This document shows positions 1 through 6,339 of a stretch of DNA of 11,288 bases, piece by piece (the stretch's first letter is position 1; the number at the start of each line of letters is the position of its first letter). The notes below the pieces were generated by a model. It did not search any database, was not told where the DNA came from, and saw nothing but the letters and a program-made list of their open reading frames with translations. Position numbers and translations under genes: made by a program. The DNA comes from Streptococcus sp. (GTDB taxonomy: Bacteria > Bacillota > Bacilli > Lactobacillales > Streptococcaceae). The DNA lies in assembly GCF_030825805.1 (NCBI RefSeq), contig NZ_JAPJPF010000053.1, positions 1 through 11,288 on the forward strand, in the 5' to 3' direction.

Positions 1-51
1 CCGTGTTACCGCCGTGAAAAGGCGGTGTCTTAACCCCTTGACCAACGGACC
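1..51 (-). tRNA. tRNA-Glu (anticodon UUC), 3' part cut by window edge
   Basis: Read on the minus strand, the sequence begins GGTCCGTTGGTCAAGGGG at position 51. It continues through a D-loop and an anticodon stem of CCGCC/GGCGG that encloses the loop TTTTCAC, giving anticodon TTC, which reads glutamate GAA/GAG codons. The variable region and the first T-stem bases (CACGG) are visible. The rest of the T arm, the acceptor 3' strand and any encoded CCA lie beyond the window. A strong promoter sits just upstream. In S. pneumoniae a tRNA-Glu at this place, after ftsH, precedes a 16S-23S-5S operon. That the same follows here is inference. Confidence 0.93.
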
Positions 52-69
52 ATTTTTACAACGTATTCT

Positions 70-97
70 ATTATATCAGTTCTTTTTCATCTGTCAA
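70..97 (-). promoter_or_regulatory. strong extended -10 promoter for tRNA-Glu (and probably an rRNA operon)
   Basis: On the minus strand there is a consensus -35 TTGACA (97-92), a 16-bp spacer, and a consensus -10 TATAAT (75-70) preceded by TG one base upstream, giving the extended form TGATATAAT. Transcription should start near 63, leaving about a dozen nucleotides of leader to be removed by RNase P before the tRNA 5' end at 51. Upstream of the -35 box is a pure A/T run (98-115) that could act as an UP element, as is common for stable RNA promoters. Both hexamers match consensus exactly. Confidence 0.9.
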
Positions 98-107
98 CAC
101 TTTTTTG

Positions 108-135
108 AAAAAAAAGAGCCGAAATTTTCGGCTCC
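108..135 (-). terminator. intrinsic terminator upstream of the tRNA promoter
   Basis: The palindrome GAGCCGAAA/TTTCGGCTC (arms 116-124 and 126-134) is followed on the minus strand by eight uninterrupted Ts (115-108). The GC-rich base GAGCCG and the T-tract make this a standard Rho-independent terminator. It should insulate the stable RNA promoter, whose -35 box starts 11 bp beyond the T-tract, from readthrough out of ftsH. Confidence 0.88.
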
Positions 136-167
136 CTTGAATGTAGACAAACTATTGTTTTACATAA

Positions 168-184
168 AAAAGCAAGATGCTTTT
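168..184 (-). repeat. small hairpin with T-rich flank, possible weak terminator
   Basis: AAAAGCA (168-174) and TGCTTTT (178-184) form a 7-bp stem with a 3-base loop. On the minus strand the stem ends in a T run, but only two pairs are GC, so termination would be weak. It lies between two better terminator candidates. Confidence 0.35.
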
Positions 185-241
185 CAAAAAATTACTTTTA
201 TTTTTAATCATTTAGGAAGATTAGAAACTTTTCCGCCATGA

Positions 242-275
242 GAAAAGTGCCTGAAACGTAATAGTTTCAGGCACT
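242..275 (-). terminator. terminator-like hairpin downstream of ftsH
   Basis: AGTGCCTGAAAC (246-257) and GTTTCAGGCACT (264-275) form a perfect 12-bp stem with a 6-base loop. On the minus strand the stem is followed by TTTTCT (245-240). This is the first structure after ftsH that has both a strong stem and a T run, so it may be the main 3' end of the ftsH transcript or of a small RNA made from the region just upstream. The T-tract is short, so efficiency is uncertain. Confidence 0.6.
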
Positions 276-278
276 CGG

Positions 279-306
279 AATTATTGAGACCTTAGGCTCA
301 ATAATT
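279..306 (-). repeat. perfect 10-bp stem-loop with loop complementary to an upstream segment
   Basis: AATTATTGAG (279-288) and CTCAATAATT (297-306) form a perfect 10-bp stem. The 8-base loop (289-296) contains CCTTAGG (290-296). A separate CCTAAGG at 348-354 is its exact reverse complement. In a minus-strand transcript the 348-354 segment could therefore pair with the loop as a 7-bp pseudoknot. The pairing is read directly from the sequence. A function is inference. Confidence 0.6.
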
Positions 307-307
307 A

Positions 308-336
308 GTCATGGAACTTCTTAGAAGTTCGCTGAC
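308..336 (-). repeat. compound hairpin
   Basis: GAACTTC (314-320), loop TTA, GAAGTTC (324-330) form a perfect 7-bp stem. It is extended, beyond a 2x2 internal loop, by GTCA (308-311) pairing with TGAC (333-336). The outer arm overlaps the palindrome GACGTC (334-339). The layered helix, internal loop and tight loop look more like a folded RNA or palindromic element than chance. Confidence 0.55.
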
Positions 337-386
337 GTCCGATCTCACCTAAGGAAAGTTTTTAGAAGACTTTATCTTCAATCTGA

Positions 387-407
387 GGAGCCGAAATTTT
401 CGGCTCC
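387..407. repeat. second copy of the GAGCCG...CGGCTC palindrome, without T-tract
   Basis: GGAGCCGAAA (387-396) and TTTCGGCTCC (398-407) form 10-bp arms. Twenty bases (388-407) are identical to 116-135, the hairpin of the tRNA-proximal terminator. On the minus strand this copy is followed by TCAGATTG rather than Ts, so it lacks the second half of an intrinsic terminator. It may act as an mRNA 3' stabilising hairpin after ftsH, or be the trace of a duplication. Confidence 0.6.
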
Positions 408-415
408 TTCTAAAT

Positions 416-433
416 ACTATAGAAGACTATAGA
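416..433. repeat. paired ACTATAGA direct repeats just after ftsH
   Basis: ACTATAGA occurs at 416-423 and 426-433 with a 10-bp period. The core CTATAG is itself palindromic, so 417-422 and 427-432 can also form a 6-bp hairpin with a 4-base loop. On the minus strand this gives two TATAGT hexamers that resemble a -10 box. No matching -35 is evident. This could be chance in A/T-rich DNA. Confidence 0.35.
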
Positions 434-438
434 GTTTA

Positions 439-2412
439 TTACTTATTTTCTTCCATTTTAGATTTAATTTCTTCATAAGATAATGGTTTAAATTCTTTTT
501 CTAATTCTAAATCAGTATCTTCTGGCATTTTACCTGTTTCATACAATGACTTAATTTGAACACTGTCCAAGGTTTCGTATTTTAACAAGGCTTCTGCAAT
601 CAACTTGTGGGTCTCACGATTGCTCTGGATGATTTCAGCCGCTTTATTGCGAGCTTCATTCAAAAGACTTCTTACTTCTTCATCAATTTCATATGCTGTT
701 TGCTCTGAAATGAATTTTTGAGTCGTTTGAGCTCCAAACATAGCATGGTTGCCTTCGTATTGAACTGGACCAAGTTTTTCACTCATTCCATATTCCGTTA
801 CCATAGCACGCGCCATTTGGGTCGCTTGTTCAAAGTCATTGGAAGCCCCTGTGGTTTGGACGTTGAAGATAATTTCTTCTGCAACACGTCCTCCCATCAA
901 TCCAGCCAATTGTTCTTTCATATCTTCTTTAGAAAGAAGCATTTGGTCTTCTTTTGGAAGAGCAATCATATAACCACCAGCACGTCCACGTGGAACGATG
1001 GTCACCTTGTGAACAACACGAGCATTAGATAAGACTAAACCAACAATGGTATGCCCTGCCTCATGGTAAGCAACCAATTCGCGTTCCTTTTGAGAAACTG
1101 TTCTGTCTTTCTTAGATGGACCAGCAATCACACGGTCTTCTGCTTCATCAATATCAGATGCATCAATAACCTTCTTATTGCGACGAGCCGCTACCAGAGC
1201 TGCTTCGTTTAAGACATTTTCAAGATCCGCTCCAACAAATCCCGGTGTTTGTTGGGCAACTAGTTTCAAGTCGACATCTTTGGCTAATGGTTTGTTTTTA
1301 GCATGGACACGTAAGATAGCTTCACGTCCTTTTACATCTGGACGGCCAACTAAAACCTTCCGGTCAAAACGACCTGGACGAAGGAGGGCTGGGTCCAAAA
1401 CATCTGAACGGTTGGTGGCTGCAATCACGATGATGCCTTCGTTTCCTTCAAAACCATCCATCTCAATCAAGAGCTGGTTGAGGGTTTGTTCCCGTTCATC
1501 ATTTCCCCCACCAAGGCCAACTCCCCGTTGACGTCCAACAGCATCGATCTCATCGATAAAGATAATGGCTGGTGCTGCTTTTTTGGCATCTTCAAATAGA
1601 GAACGAACCCGGCTTGCACCGACACCGACAAACATTTCAACGAAGTCAGAACCTGAAATACTGAAGAATGGTACGCCAGCTTCACCTGCTACTGCTTTTG
1701 CTAGAAGGGTTTTACCAGTTCCCGGAGGGCCTTCAAGAAGAACACCTGCTGGGATACGGGCACCCAATTTTGTAAAGCGTTTTGGATCTTTTAAGAATTC
1801 AACCACTTCAACGAGTTCTTGTTTTTCTTCTTCAGCCCCTGCTACATCTGAAAAACGAACCTTGATATCTTCTTTATTGGTAGCACGCGCTTTATTACGG
1901 CCGAAATTCATAGCACCGCGGGCGCCACCGCCACCACCTTGATTCATCATAGAGAAGAAGAAGAACATGACAATCACAAAGGGAACGATTGAAGTCAGAA
2001 TGGTAATCCACATTCCACTTGAGCTTTCCCGTTTAATAGTGATGTCAGCCTTATGTTCGGATGCTAAGTTTTGTAATTCTTGAACAGTCAAATCAGACGG
2101 TAAAATCACACTCGTGAAGCGAGTTACCTTACTTGGACTTGGAGTGAAAAATTGAACCCCTGTATCATCCTTGCTGGTTTTTGCTTTGTTATAAGTACCG
2201 GAAATTTCAATGACACTACCGTTTGGCTGGTAGTTAATTTCCTTGACATTGTCTGATTTAAGCTCTTTTACCAATTCTGTATAATTGATCTGCTGACTTT
2301 GTCCGATACTATTTCCAGCAAAGAAATACTGAAAACCTGTAACAGCAGCTACAATAATCAATAAGTACAGAAAAGGATTTCGGACAAAACCATTGTTTTT
2401 GTTATTTTTCAT
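439..2412 (-). CDS. ftsH: ATP-dependent zinc metalloprotease FtsH
   Basis: FtsH is a membrane-anchored hexameric AAA+ protease that degrades misfolded membrane proteins and some regulators. The 657-aa product has the full family layout. There are two membrane segments (about 12-31 and 134-156) around an extracytoplasmic domain, then a glycine-rich linker (159-163). The AAA module follows with Walker A GPPGTGKT (228-235), Walker B IIFIDEID (283-290) and the second region of homology ending RPGRFDR (345-351) with arginine fingers. The M41 protease domain carries zinc motif HEAGH (450-454) and the likely third ligand D526 in SNDFEQA. The length is close to that usual in streptococci. The start is supported by AGAGGAAA, which overlaps the hpt stop codon. 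The gene lies 10 bp after hpt and is the last of the run. Nothing looks degraded. Confidence 0.98.
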   Translation of the reverse strand: MKNNKNNGFVRNPFLYLLIIVAAVTGFQYFFAGNSIGQSQQINYTELVKELKSDNVKEINYQPNGSVIEISGTYNKAKTSKDDTGVQFFTPSPSKVTRFTSVILPSDLTVQELQNLASEHKADITIKRESSSGMWITILTSIVPFVIVMFFFFSMMNQGGGGGARGAMNFGRNKARATNKEDIKVRFSDVAGAEEEKQELVEVVEFLKDPKRFTKLGARIPAGVLLEGPPGTGKTLLAKAVAGEAGVPFFSISGSDFVEMFVGVGASRVRSLFEDAKKAAPAIIFIDEIDAVGRQRGVGLGGGNDEREQTLNQLLIEMDGFEGNEGIIVIAATNRSDVLDPALLRPGRFDRKVLVGRPDVKGREAILRVHAKNKPLAKDVDLKLVAQQTPGFVGADLENVLNEAALVAARRNKKVIDASDIDEAEDRVIAGPSKKDRTVSQKERELVAYHEAGHTIVGLVLSNARVVHKVTIVPRGRAGGYMIALPKEDQMLLSKEDMKEQLAGLMGGRVAEEIIFNVQTTGASNDFEQATQMARAMVTEYGMSEKLGPVQYEGNHAMFGAQTTQKFISEQTAYEIDEEVRSLLNEARNKAAEIIQSNRETHKLIAEALLKYETLDSVQIKSLYETGKMPEDTDLELEKEFKPLSYEEIKSKMEENK

Positions 2413-2422
2413 CTAGTTTCCT

Positions 2423-2965
2423 CTATTTTGAATACACTTCTTCTTTCAACACTCCGATATAAGGAAGGTTTCGATAGTTTTCATCGTAGTCTAAACCATA
2501 TCCCACAACAAACTCGTTTGGAATGGTAAAGCAAGTGTAATCTGCTTCAATCTCAACCAAGCGTCCTTCAGGTTTATCCAACAAGGTAGCAATTTTAACA
2601 GATGCTGGTTGACGTCCTTCAAACAATTCTTTCAAACTCTTAAGAGTTTTACCAGTATCAATGATATCTTCAACAAAGAGAATATCTCGGTCCTTAATGT
2701 CTTGGTCTATATCTTTGATGATATTAATCACGCCTGAGCTTGATGTTCCACCATGATAACTAGACACTAGCATAAAATCCAACTCAATATGCGTATCAAT
2801 ATGTTTGATCAATTCCGCCATAAATGGGACTGACCCTTTTAAAATCCCTACTAAAATCGGATTTTTCCCTTGGTAATCTTCTGTCAGTTTTTTACCAAGT
2901 TCACGTGCTGCAGTCACGATTTCATCGTGGGAAATGAGTATCTTTTTGATATCTTGTTCTAACAT
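2423..2965 (-). CDS. hpt: hypoxanthine-guanine phosphoribosyltransferase
   Basis: This cytoplasmic purine salvage enzyme transfers phosphoribose from PRPP to hypoxanthine or guanine, giving IMP or GMP. The 180-aa protein, of normal family length, shows the PRPP-binding signature [10 protein letters not shown] (98-107), with the acidic pair E99/D100 before it. It also has the pyrophosphate-side loop LKGS (42-45), the mobile loop around [11 protein letters not shown] (68-78) and the C-terminal base-recognition segment [19 protein letters not shown]. It starts 5 bp after the tilS stop, with only a weak AGG upstream, so translation is probably coupled to tilS. In Listeria and Bacillus the neighbouring TilS and HprT proteins have been reported to act together as an activator of ftsH. 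The same tilS-hpt-ftsH order here makes this possible, but the sequence does not prove it. Confidence 0.96.
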   Translation of the reverse strand: MLEQDIKKILISHDEIVTAARELGKKLTEDYQGKNPILVGILKGSVPFMAELIKHIDTHIELDFMLVSSYHGGTSSSGVINIIKDIDQDIKDRDILFVEDIIDTGKTLKSLKELFEGRQPASVKIATLLDKPEGRLVEIEADYTCFTIPNEFVVGYGLDYDENYRNLPYIGVLKEEVYSK

Positions 2966-2970
2966 CTTTT

Positions 2971-4245
2971 TTACCTATCTATTTTCTGGATATAAATTGT
3001 ATGCTTCATTATACCATTTTTTAATTCCTTACTCAAATCACTGATCGCAATTTCAGGAATAGCCAGTATTTGTTTATCTTGTTCTAAAACCACCAGATTG
3101 TTTCGTTGATTTAAAGGGATTTTTTGGTTAATCAACAATCTGCTAATTTTTCTATGGTGACCGTTCATCAGAATACGATCTCCCCTTTTACGGGGGCGAA
3201 TAAAAACTGGGTGGTTGTTTGGAAGTGGGATTGCCTCCATATATGAATCGCTTGGTTCCACTCCAAATAAAAAGCGATAAGCACCTACTGTCTTTATGGT
3301 TCCAAATTGTAACAAAACTTCTGACATTCGGTCATCCGTCCTACGACTGATTTTCCGAATTTCAAAATAGTGATAGTCTTTGTAAAGTTCATAACCATTC
3401 TTTAGAACTTGTTGCGTATTGGACTTGGTCACTACTATTCTATGTAATTGTTCAAATTGTGCCCGACTCAATTGCAAGTCTGGAAAACTAGCTAGATACT
3501 CTTCCAGCAAATAAATCTGAACAGCTGGTGATTGCTTTTGAAACTGTGTCACATCTTGTGGATTCAAATCTTTGGTCAACTCTTTTAAAGCCTGGTGCCA
3601 ATGACTGAGATCCTCTCCTAAGTTGACCAAAGCACTCGTCACTTGAGGATTTTCTTTTTCTAACAGTGGGAGATAACGATGGCGGATACGATTACGGAAA
3701 TAGTCCAAGGAGCGGTTGCTCTTATCCTCATAATGAAAAATTTCTGGAAAATCCTTTTTTTTGAAATATAAGAGGGGACGGATCAACACACCCTGTCCAA
3801 ATGGTTGTTTTAAAGGAATACCTTTTAAATGCCGTGGACGACTCCCACGAATCAGACGCATTAAAATCGTTTCTGCCTGATCATCCATATGATGAGCGGT
3901 GACGAGAGCGCTACAAGCTTCTTCTTTCATAACTTTTTCAAAGAAATCATAGCGGAATTGTCTAGCTTGGCTTTCAGAAAAAGGACCAGAGAAATGGGCA
4001 ACCTTCAGCGGTAGATGTTTTGCTTCAGCTATTGCTCGAATTCCTCTTTCTTCTTGGTCAGCTTCAATGCGTTGGTGATGATTGACATGAGCAAGTACGA
4101 GGTCGATTCCTAATTGGTGCCGATAATGGTAGAGCCAATCCAGTAAGGTCATGGAGTCCACCCCTCCTGATAAAGCCAAAAGGACTTTTTGATGAGATTC
4201 AAAAAGCCCCTCCTTTAGACAGAACTGAAGAAATTTATCTTTCAT
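2971..4245 (-). CDS. tilS: tRNA(Ile)-lysidine synthase TilS
   Basis: TilS uses ATP to attach lysine to C34 of the CAU-anticodon tRNA-Ile, switching its decoding from AUG to AUA. It is essential in bacteria that read AUA this way. The 424-aa protein has the N-type PP-loop SGGVDS (26-31) that binds ATP, followed by family motifs AHVNHHQR (about 52-59) and [10 protein letters not shown]. The segment rich in arginines around NRIRHRYLP belongs to the catalytic core. The C-terminal region from about 320 on fits the TilS tRNA-binding domain (for example RPRKRGDRI). The ATG shares one base with the stop of the preceding gene (TAATG), and GAGG lies about 10 bases upstream. It is intact and of usual length. 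Confidence 0.95.
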   Translation of the reverse strand: MKDKFLQFCLKEGLFESHQKVLLALSGGVDSMTLLDWLYHYRHQLGIDLVLAHVNHHQRIEADQEERGIRAIAEAKHLPLKVAHFSGPFSESQARQFRYDFFEKVMKEEACSALVTAHHMDDQAETILMRLIRGSRPRHLKGIPLKQPFGQGVLIRPLLYFKKKDFPEIFHYEDKSNRSLDYFRNRIRHRYLPLLEKENPQVTSALVNLGEDLSHWHQALKELTKDLNPQDVTQFQKQSPAVQIYLLEEYLASFPDLQLSRAQFEQLHRIVVTKSNTQQVLKNGYELYKDYHYFEIRKISRRTDDRMSEVLLQFGTIKTVGAYRFLFGVEPSDSYMEAIPLPNNHPVFIRPRKRGDRILMNGHHRKISRLLINQKIPLNQRNNLVVLEQDKQILAIPEIAISDLSKELKNGIMKHTIYIQKIDR

Positions 4246-5528
4246 TACTGTAAGACCTCATAAATATCTTTGGCAATTGCTGAGATAGTCTCGTAATCAG
4301 AGTGATCCGTAAAAATAGCTAAAATAAATGGTGATTCTGTATAAACAATGGCGACATCATGACGGAAATCATAGGCATCTCCAATCTTGTGAGCGACCTT
4401 GACTGGGATATCTTTTGAAATTCGTTGATCATCAAAGCGAGTCTCTGACAGAGCATCAATGATTCCACCATTTTGTTGGTAGATAGCTTCCATGACATTT
4501 CCTGCCATTTTTGGAGATGCCATTCTAGTTTCTACATTCCACGTTTTTCCTGCAATCTTATTGGTCACCTTTTGAAATTCTTTGTCTGATTGATGCGTTA
4601 CATAATAGCCTAAAATGTTTTGCGCAACATTATCAGATTCTTTTGCCACCCGATTAATCAAATCAGCGACGGTATATTCCTTATCATCCGGTGTTTTTGA
4701 AATACTTCCACTGCCTTCCGGTTCATAAGCTCCTGGATAATCATTGACTTCTTTTGTATATTTTAAAGGAGTCTGCAAATCTACATGGTTTTCGTTTATC
4801 TCTTTTTGAGTATAGTACAAATACAAGAGCTTGGCTATACTAGCAGAATACATTTCCTGATCTTCATGTATCCCAGCAGTCTTTCCAGTATCCACCTGCT
4901 TCACGTAAACTGCAATTCCGTCTTTGTTGTACTTCTGATTGAGAATCTCTTGGACTTTCTCCATCCGATTATCTGTAGCAGAAAGTTCATCTTTTGCAAT
5001 CCACCCCTGGCCAGAAATTTCTAGATAGGTCCCTTTTAAAGTTTTGGCAGTCTTGGTGATTTCAACCTTACTATAGGGAGTCAGACTTGTTTTTTTGCTT
5101 TTTGCGCCATTTACCAAGGGTTGATCATAAACTGTAAAAGAGGATGTCAGCCACATGGTCTTTTTTTCTTCTGTTAATTCCAAAATCGAATCTTCGTAAA
5201 TTTGATCTTGATCAGCTACTACATACTGTTTATTCGATAATTTAAAAACAGATTTCCCTTGGTCATTCACAAACAATTGATCAACAGTAAAGGGAGTATC
5301 AGGTTTGATTTCCCCAGCTTTTTGACGCAATTCTGGATCCGAATAGGTCACGATTGGCTGATAAACATTCGGATTGGATGGGATGGAGACAAAGAAATGA
5401 TCCTGAGTCCCTATTTGACTAGTGTATGAAGAATCAGCAGTCAGTGGAACTTGGACTTGGGATGAATCAGATAAGGGTTGGGTGACTAAGAAAGTAGGAA
5501 AAATCATCCAATAAACTAACTTATTCAT
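4245..5528 (-). CDS. class A beta-lactamase-like serine hydrolase with SH3-like region, exported
   Basis: This 427-aa protein is the counterpart of the pneumococcal gene between divIC and tilS (SP_0010 position). The N-terminus (K3, hydrophobic 4-16) looks like a signal peptide or anchor, so it should act outside the membrane. Residues about 125-185 (WLTSSFTVYDQP to GQGWIAKDE) resemble a bacterial SH3-like or GW-like module. The C-terminal half has the penicillin-binding/class A fold motifs S230-I-A-K233 (SxxK nucleophile and base), S298-D-N300 (SDN) and K381-I-G383 in place of KTG. I see no clear ExxLN omega-loop motif, so true beta-lactamase activity is unlikely. A peptidoglycan role is plausible but unproven. 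AAGGAG (5534-5539) sits 5 bases before ATG. The start overlaps the 42-aa ORF by 8 bp and the end overlaps tilS by 1 bp. Confidence 0.88.
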   Translation of the reverse strand: MNKLVYWMIFPTFLVTQPLSDSSQVQVPLTADSSYTSQIGTQDHFFVSIPSNPNVYQPIVTYSDPELRQKAGEIKPDTPFTVDQLFVNDQGKSVFKLSNKQYVVADQDQIYEDSILELTEEKKTMWLTSSFTVYDQPLVNGAKSKKTSLTPYSKVEITKTAKTLKGTYLEISGQGWIAKDELSATDNRMEKVQEILNQKYNKDGIAVYVKQVDTGKTAGIHEDQEMYSASIAKLLYLYYTQKEINENHVDLQTPLKYTKEVNDYPGAYEPEGSGSISKTPDDKEYTVADLINRVAKESDNVAQNILGYYVTHQSDKEFQKVTNKIAGKTWNVETRMASPKMAGNVMEAIYQQNGGIIDALSETRFDDQRISKDIPVKVAHKIGDAYDFRHDVAIVYTESPFILAIFTDHSDYETISAIAKDIYEVLQ

Positions 5529-5649
5529 CCTTGCTCCTTTCCTGAGTTTCTTCTTGCAATTTTAAGGCTTGATTTTTTTTAGCTAACTCTTCTAATTTTG
5601 TATCAGAATATTCTAGAAATTGTTGAACGGTTTTTACAATATTTTCCAT
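5521..5649 (-). CDS. 42-aa conserved small protein between divIC and the serine hydrolase
   Basis: ATG at 5649-5647 opens 42 codons ([16 protein letters not shown]..., ending ERSKDE) and stops with TAA at 5521-5523. The A of its ATG is the last base of the divIC stop codon read as TAATG, and its last 8 bases overlap the start of the next gene. I see no Shine-Dalgarno sequence before it, so translation probably restarts after divIC. The product is charged and likely helical (LEELAKKNQALKLQEE), with no cysteine and no membrane segment. Pneumococcus has a similar tiny ORF at the same position (SP_0009), as far as I recall. Without the ORF, a 120-bp hole would break an otherwise gap-free run. Function is unknown. 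Its place beside divIC hints at a cell-envelope role, which is inference. Confidence 0.8.
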   Translation of the reverse strand: MENIVKTVQQFLEYSDTKLEELAKKNQALKLQEETQERSKDE

Positions 5650-6017
5650 TATTTCGGTAATAAATTAGGTATCGTATAAATATATTCGCCATCTTTAGAG
5701 AAGGAATATTTTGCGCGTGCATATTTTGCAGCGTATTCGTCATCCTTCAACTTCTCTACGATATCCTTTTGATATTCTTTTTCCTCAAGGGTTTGCTGAT
5801 ATTGTTCTTGCAATTGAACGTATTGTTGTTTGCGTTTTTGAAGCGTCTGGTAACTCTGAGCCAGATTATAAGTTGGGAGAATAAACAATAAAATAATTAA
5901 AATGAGAACCCAACCCATAAAACGGTTCTGTTTTTTTCGCTCCTCATTCTGGTATTTCTGACGCTGATGTTCGTCTTGAATATACCGATTATTCATTTGT
6001 ACAATATTTTTAGGCAT
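5649..6017 (-). CDS. divIC: septum formation initiator family protein DivIC (FtsB-like)
   Basis: DivIC is a bitopic divisome protein that acts with FtsL and DivIB (FtsQ) to control septal peptidoglycan synthesis. The 122-aa product has a short basic cytoplasmic tail (to about 32), one membrane segment (about 34-53, [19 protein letters not shown]) and an external Gln/Glu-rich coiled coil (about 54-95). A conserved end follows, with [26 protein letters not shown], typical of the family. I chose ATG at 6017 rather than the internal one at codon 8 because AAGGA lies 9 bases upstream and the internal ATG has no such site. The start overlaps the rqcP stop by 8 bp, and the stop overlaps the next ATG by one base. 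Confidence 0.93.
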   Translation of the reverse strand: MPKNIVQMNNRYIQDEHQRQKYQNEERKKQNRFMGWVLILIILLFILPTYNLAQSYQTLQKRKQQYVQLQEQYQQTLEEKEYQKDIVEKLKDDEYAAKYARAKYSFSKDGEYIYTIPNLLPK

Positions 6018-6276
6018 CTTCTTCTATCCTTGTTTCACGAATGATTTCATACATTTTAGACGCATCTTCTTTTTTGGTGCTATCTAACATTTCCAACACT
6101 TTTACTGTCAATAGCTTATTTCCAAAGCGAACTTCGACTTCGTCATTTACCTTCAAGTCGGTTGAACTTTTCGCTAGGACCCCATTGACTTTGATGCGCC
6201 CCTTATCGGCTACTTCTTTAGCTACAGGACGTCTTTTGATAATGCGGGAAACTTTTAAATATTTATCTAATCTCAT
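6010..6276 (-). CDS. rqcP: S4-domain RNA-binding protein, RqcP (YabO) type
   Basis: This 88-aa basic protein consists of little more than an S4 RNA-binding fold ([20 protein letters not shown] to about residue 60). It is closely similar to B. subtilis YabO, now RqcP. RqcP binds stalled 50S subunits carrying peptidyl-tRNA and works with RqcH to add alanine tails during ribosome-associated quality control. The conserved basic residues R2, R11, R15 and R16 are present. An alternative reading is an Hsp15 (HslR)-like heat-shock protein of the same fold. The short length and the mfd-divIC context favour RqcP. Translation starts after a strong AGAGGTG (6288-6282), and an extended -10 sequence lies just upstream. 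The gene may therefore have its own promoter inside the run, consistent with the 63-bp gap after mfd. Confidence 0.9.
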   Translation of the reverse strand: MRLDKYLKVSRIIKRRPVAKEVADKGRIKVNGVLAKSSTDLKVNDEVEVRFGNKLLTVKVLEMLDSTKKEDASKMYEIIRETRIEEDA

Positions 6277-6281
6277 CGTAT

Positions 6282-6305
6282 CACCTCTAATGTATTATTG
6301 TACCA
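6282..6305 (-). promoter_or_regulatory. possible internal promoter (extended -10) and RBS for rqcP
   Basis: On the minus strand TGGTACAAT (6305-6297) fits an extended -10 element (TGn plus TACAAT). The bases 17 bp upstream (CTAGGC) are a poor -35. The RBS AGAGGTG (6288-6282) lies 5 bases before the ATG. A start about 7 bases past the -10 would give a very short leader. The RBS is clear and the promoter is only plausible. Confidence 0.42.
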
Positions 6306-6339
6306 TTTTTTTAGAAAGAGCCTAGTAAAATCTTTCTTT

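Larger units (their letters stand above)
52..438. other. 387-bp gene-poor, hairpin-rich region between ftsH and tRNA-Glu (position of comX1 in pneumococcus)
   Basis: No reading frame here resembles a protein I know. The longest minus-strand frame opening with ATG that I noticed is 11 codons (ending near 205) and has no ribosome binding site. From ftsH toward the tRNA the region holds a CTATAG repeat pair, a 10-bp-armed palindrome without a T-tract, a compound hairpin, a stem-loop with a complementary upstream segment, a terminator-like hairpin at 242-275, a small hairpin at 168-184, the clear terminator at 108-135 and the tRNA promoter. In S. pneumoniae this interval holds comX1, encoding the competence sigma factor. 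Nothing like it is visible here. Confidence 0.8.

Noticed and set aside
205..240. Minus-strand 11-codon frame (MAEKFLIFLND) as a peptide or comX remnant
   Set aside because: There is no ribosome binding site, the frame starts right after the T run of a terminator-like hairpin, and I cannot match it to ComX.
14..241. Plus-strand 75-codon frame across the tRNA and intergenic region
   Set aside because: It begins inside the tRNA-Glu, runs antisense through the promoter and terminator, has no ribosome binding site and resembles no protein I know.
277..410. csRNA (CiaR-dependent small RNA) identity for the structured element
   Set aside because: The ACTTTCCTTAGG stretch suggested it, but no TTTAAG-N5-TTTAAG CiaR site and no good promoter are present upstream on the minus strand.
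277..410. T-box or other known riboswitch
   Set aside because: No T-box core sequence or other leader motif that I recognise, and the element lies after ftsH with a tRNA, not a biosynthesis gene, downstream.
1178..1942. Plus-strand frames opposite ftsH (117 and 125 codons)
   Set aside because: They are antisense shadows of the well-conserved AAA domain, with Arg/Pro/Ser-rich composition typical of reverse-strand translation.
4245..5528. Antibiotic-resistance beta-lactamase call
   Set aside because: KTG is replaced by KIG, no ExxLN motif is evident, and the gene is a fixed core-genome neighbour of divIC and tilS rather than an acquired resistance gene.
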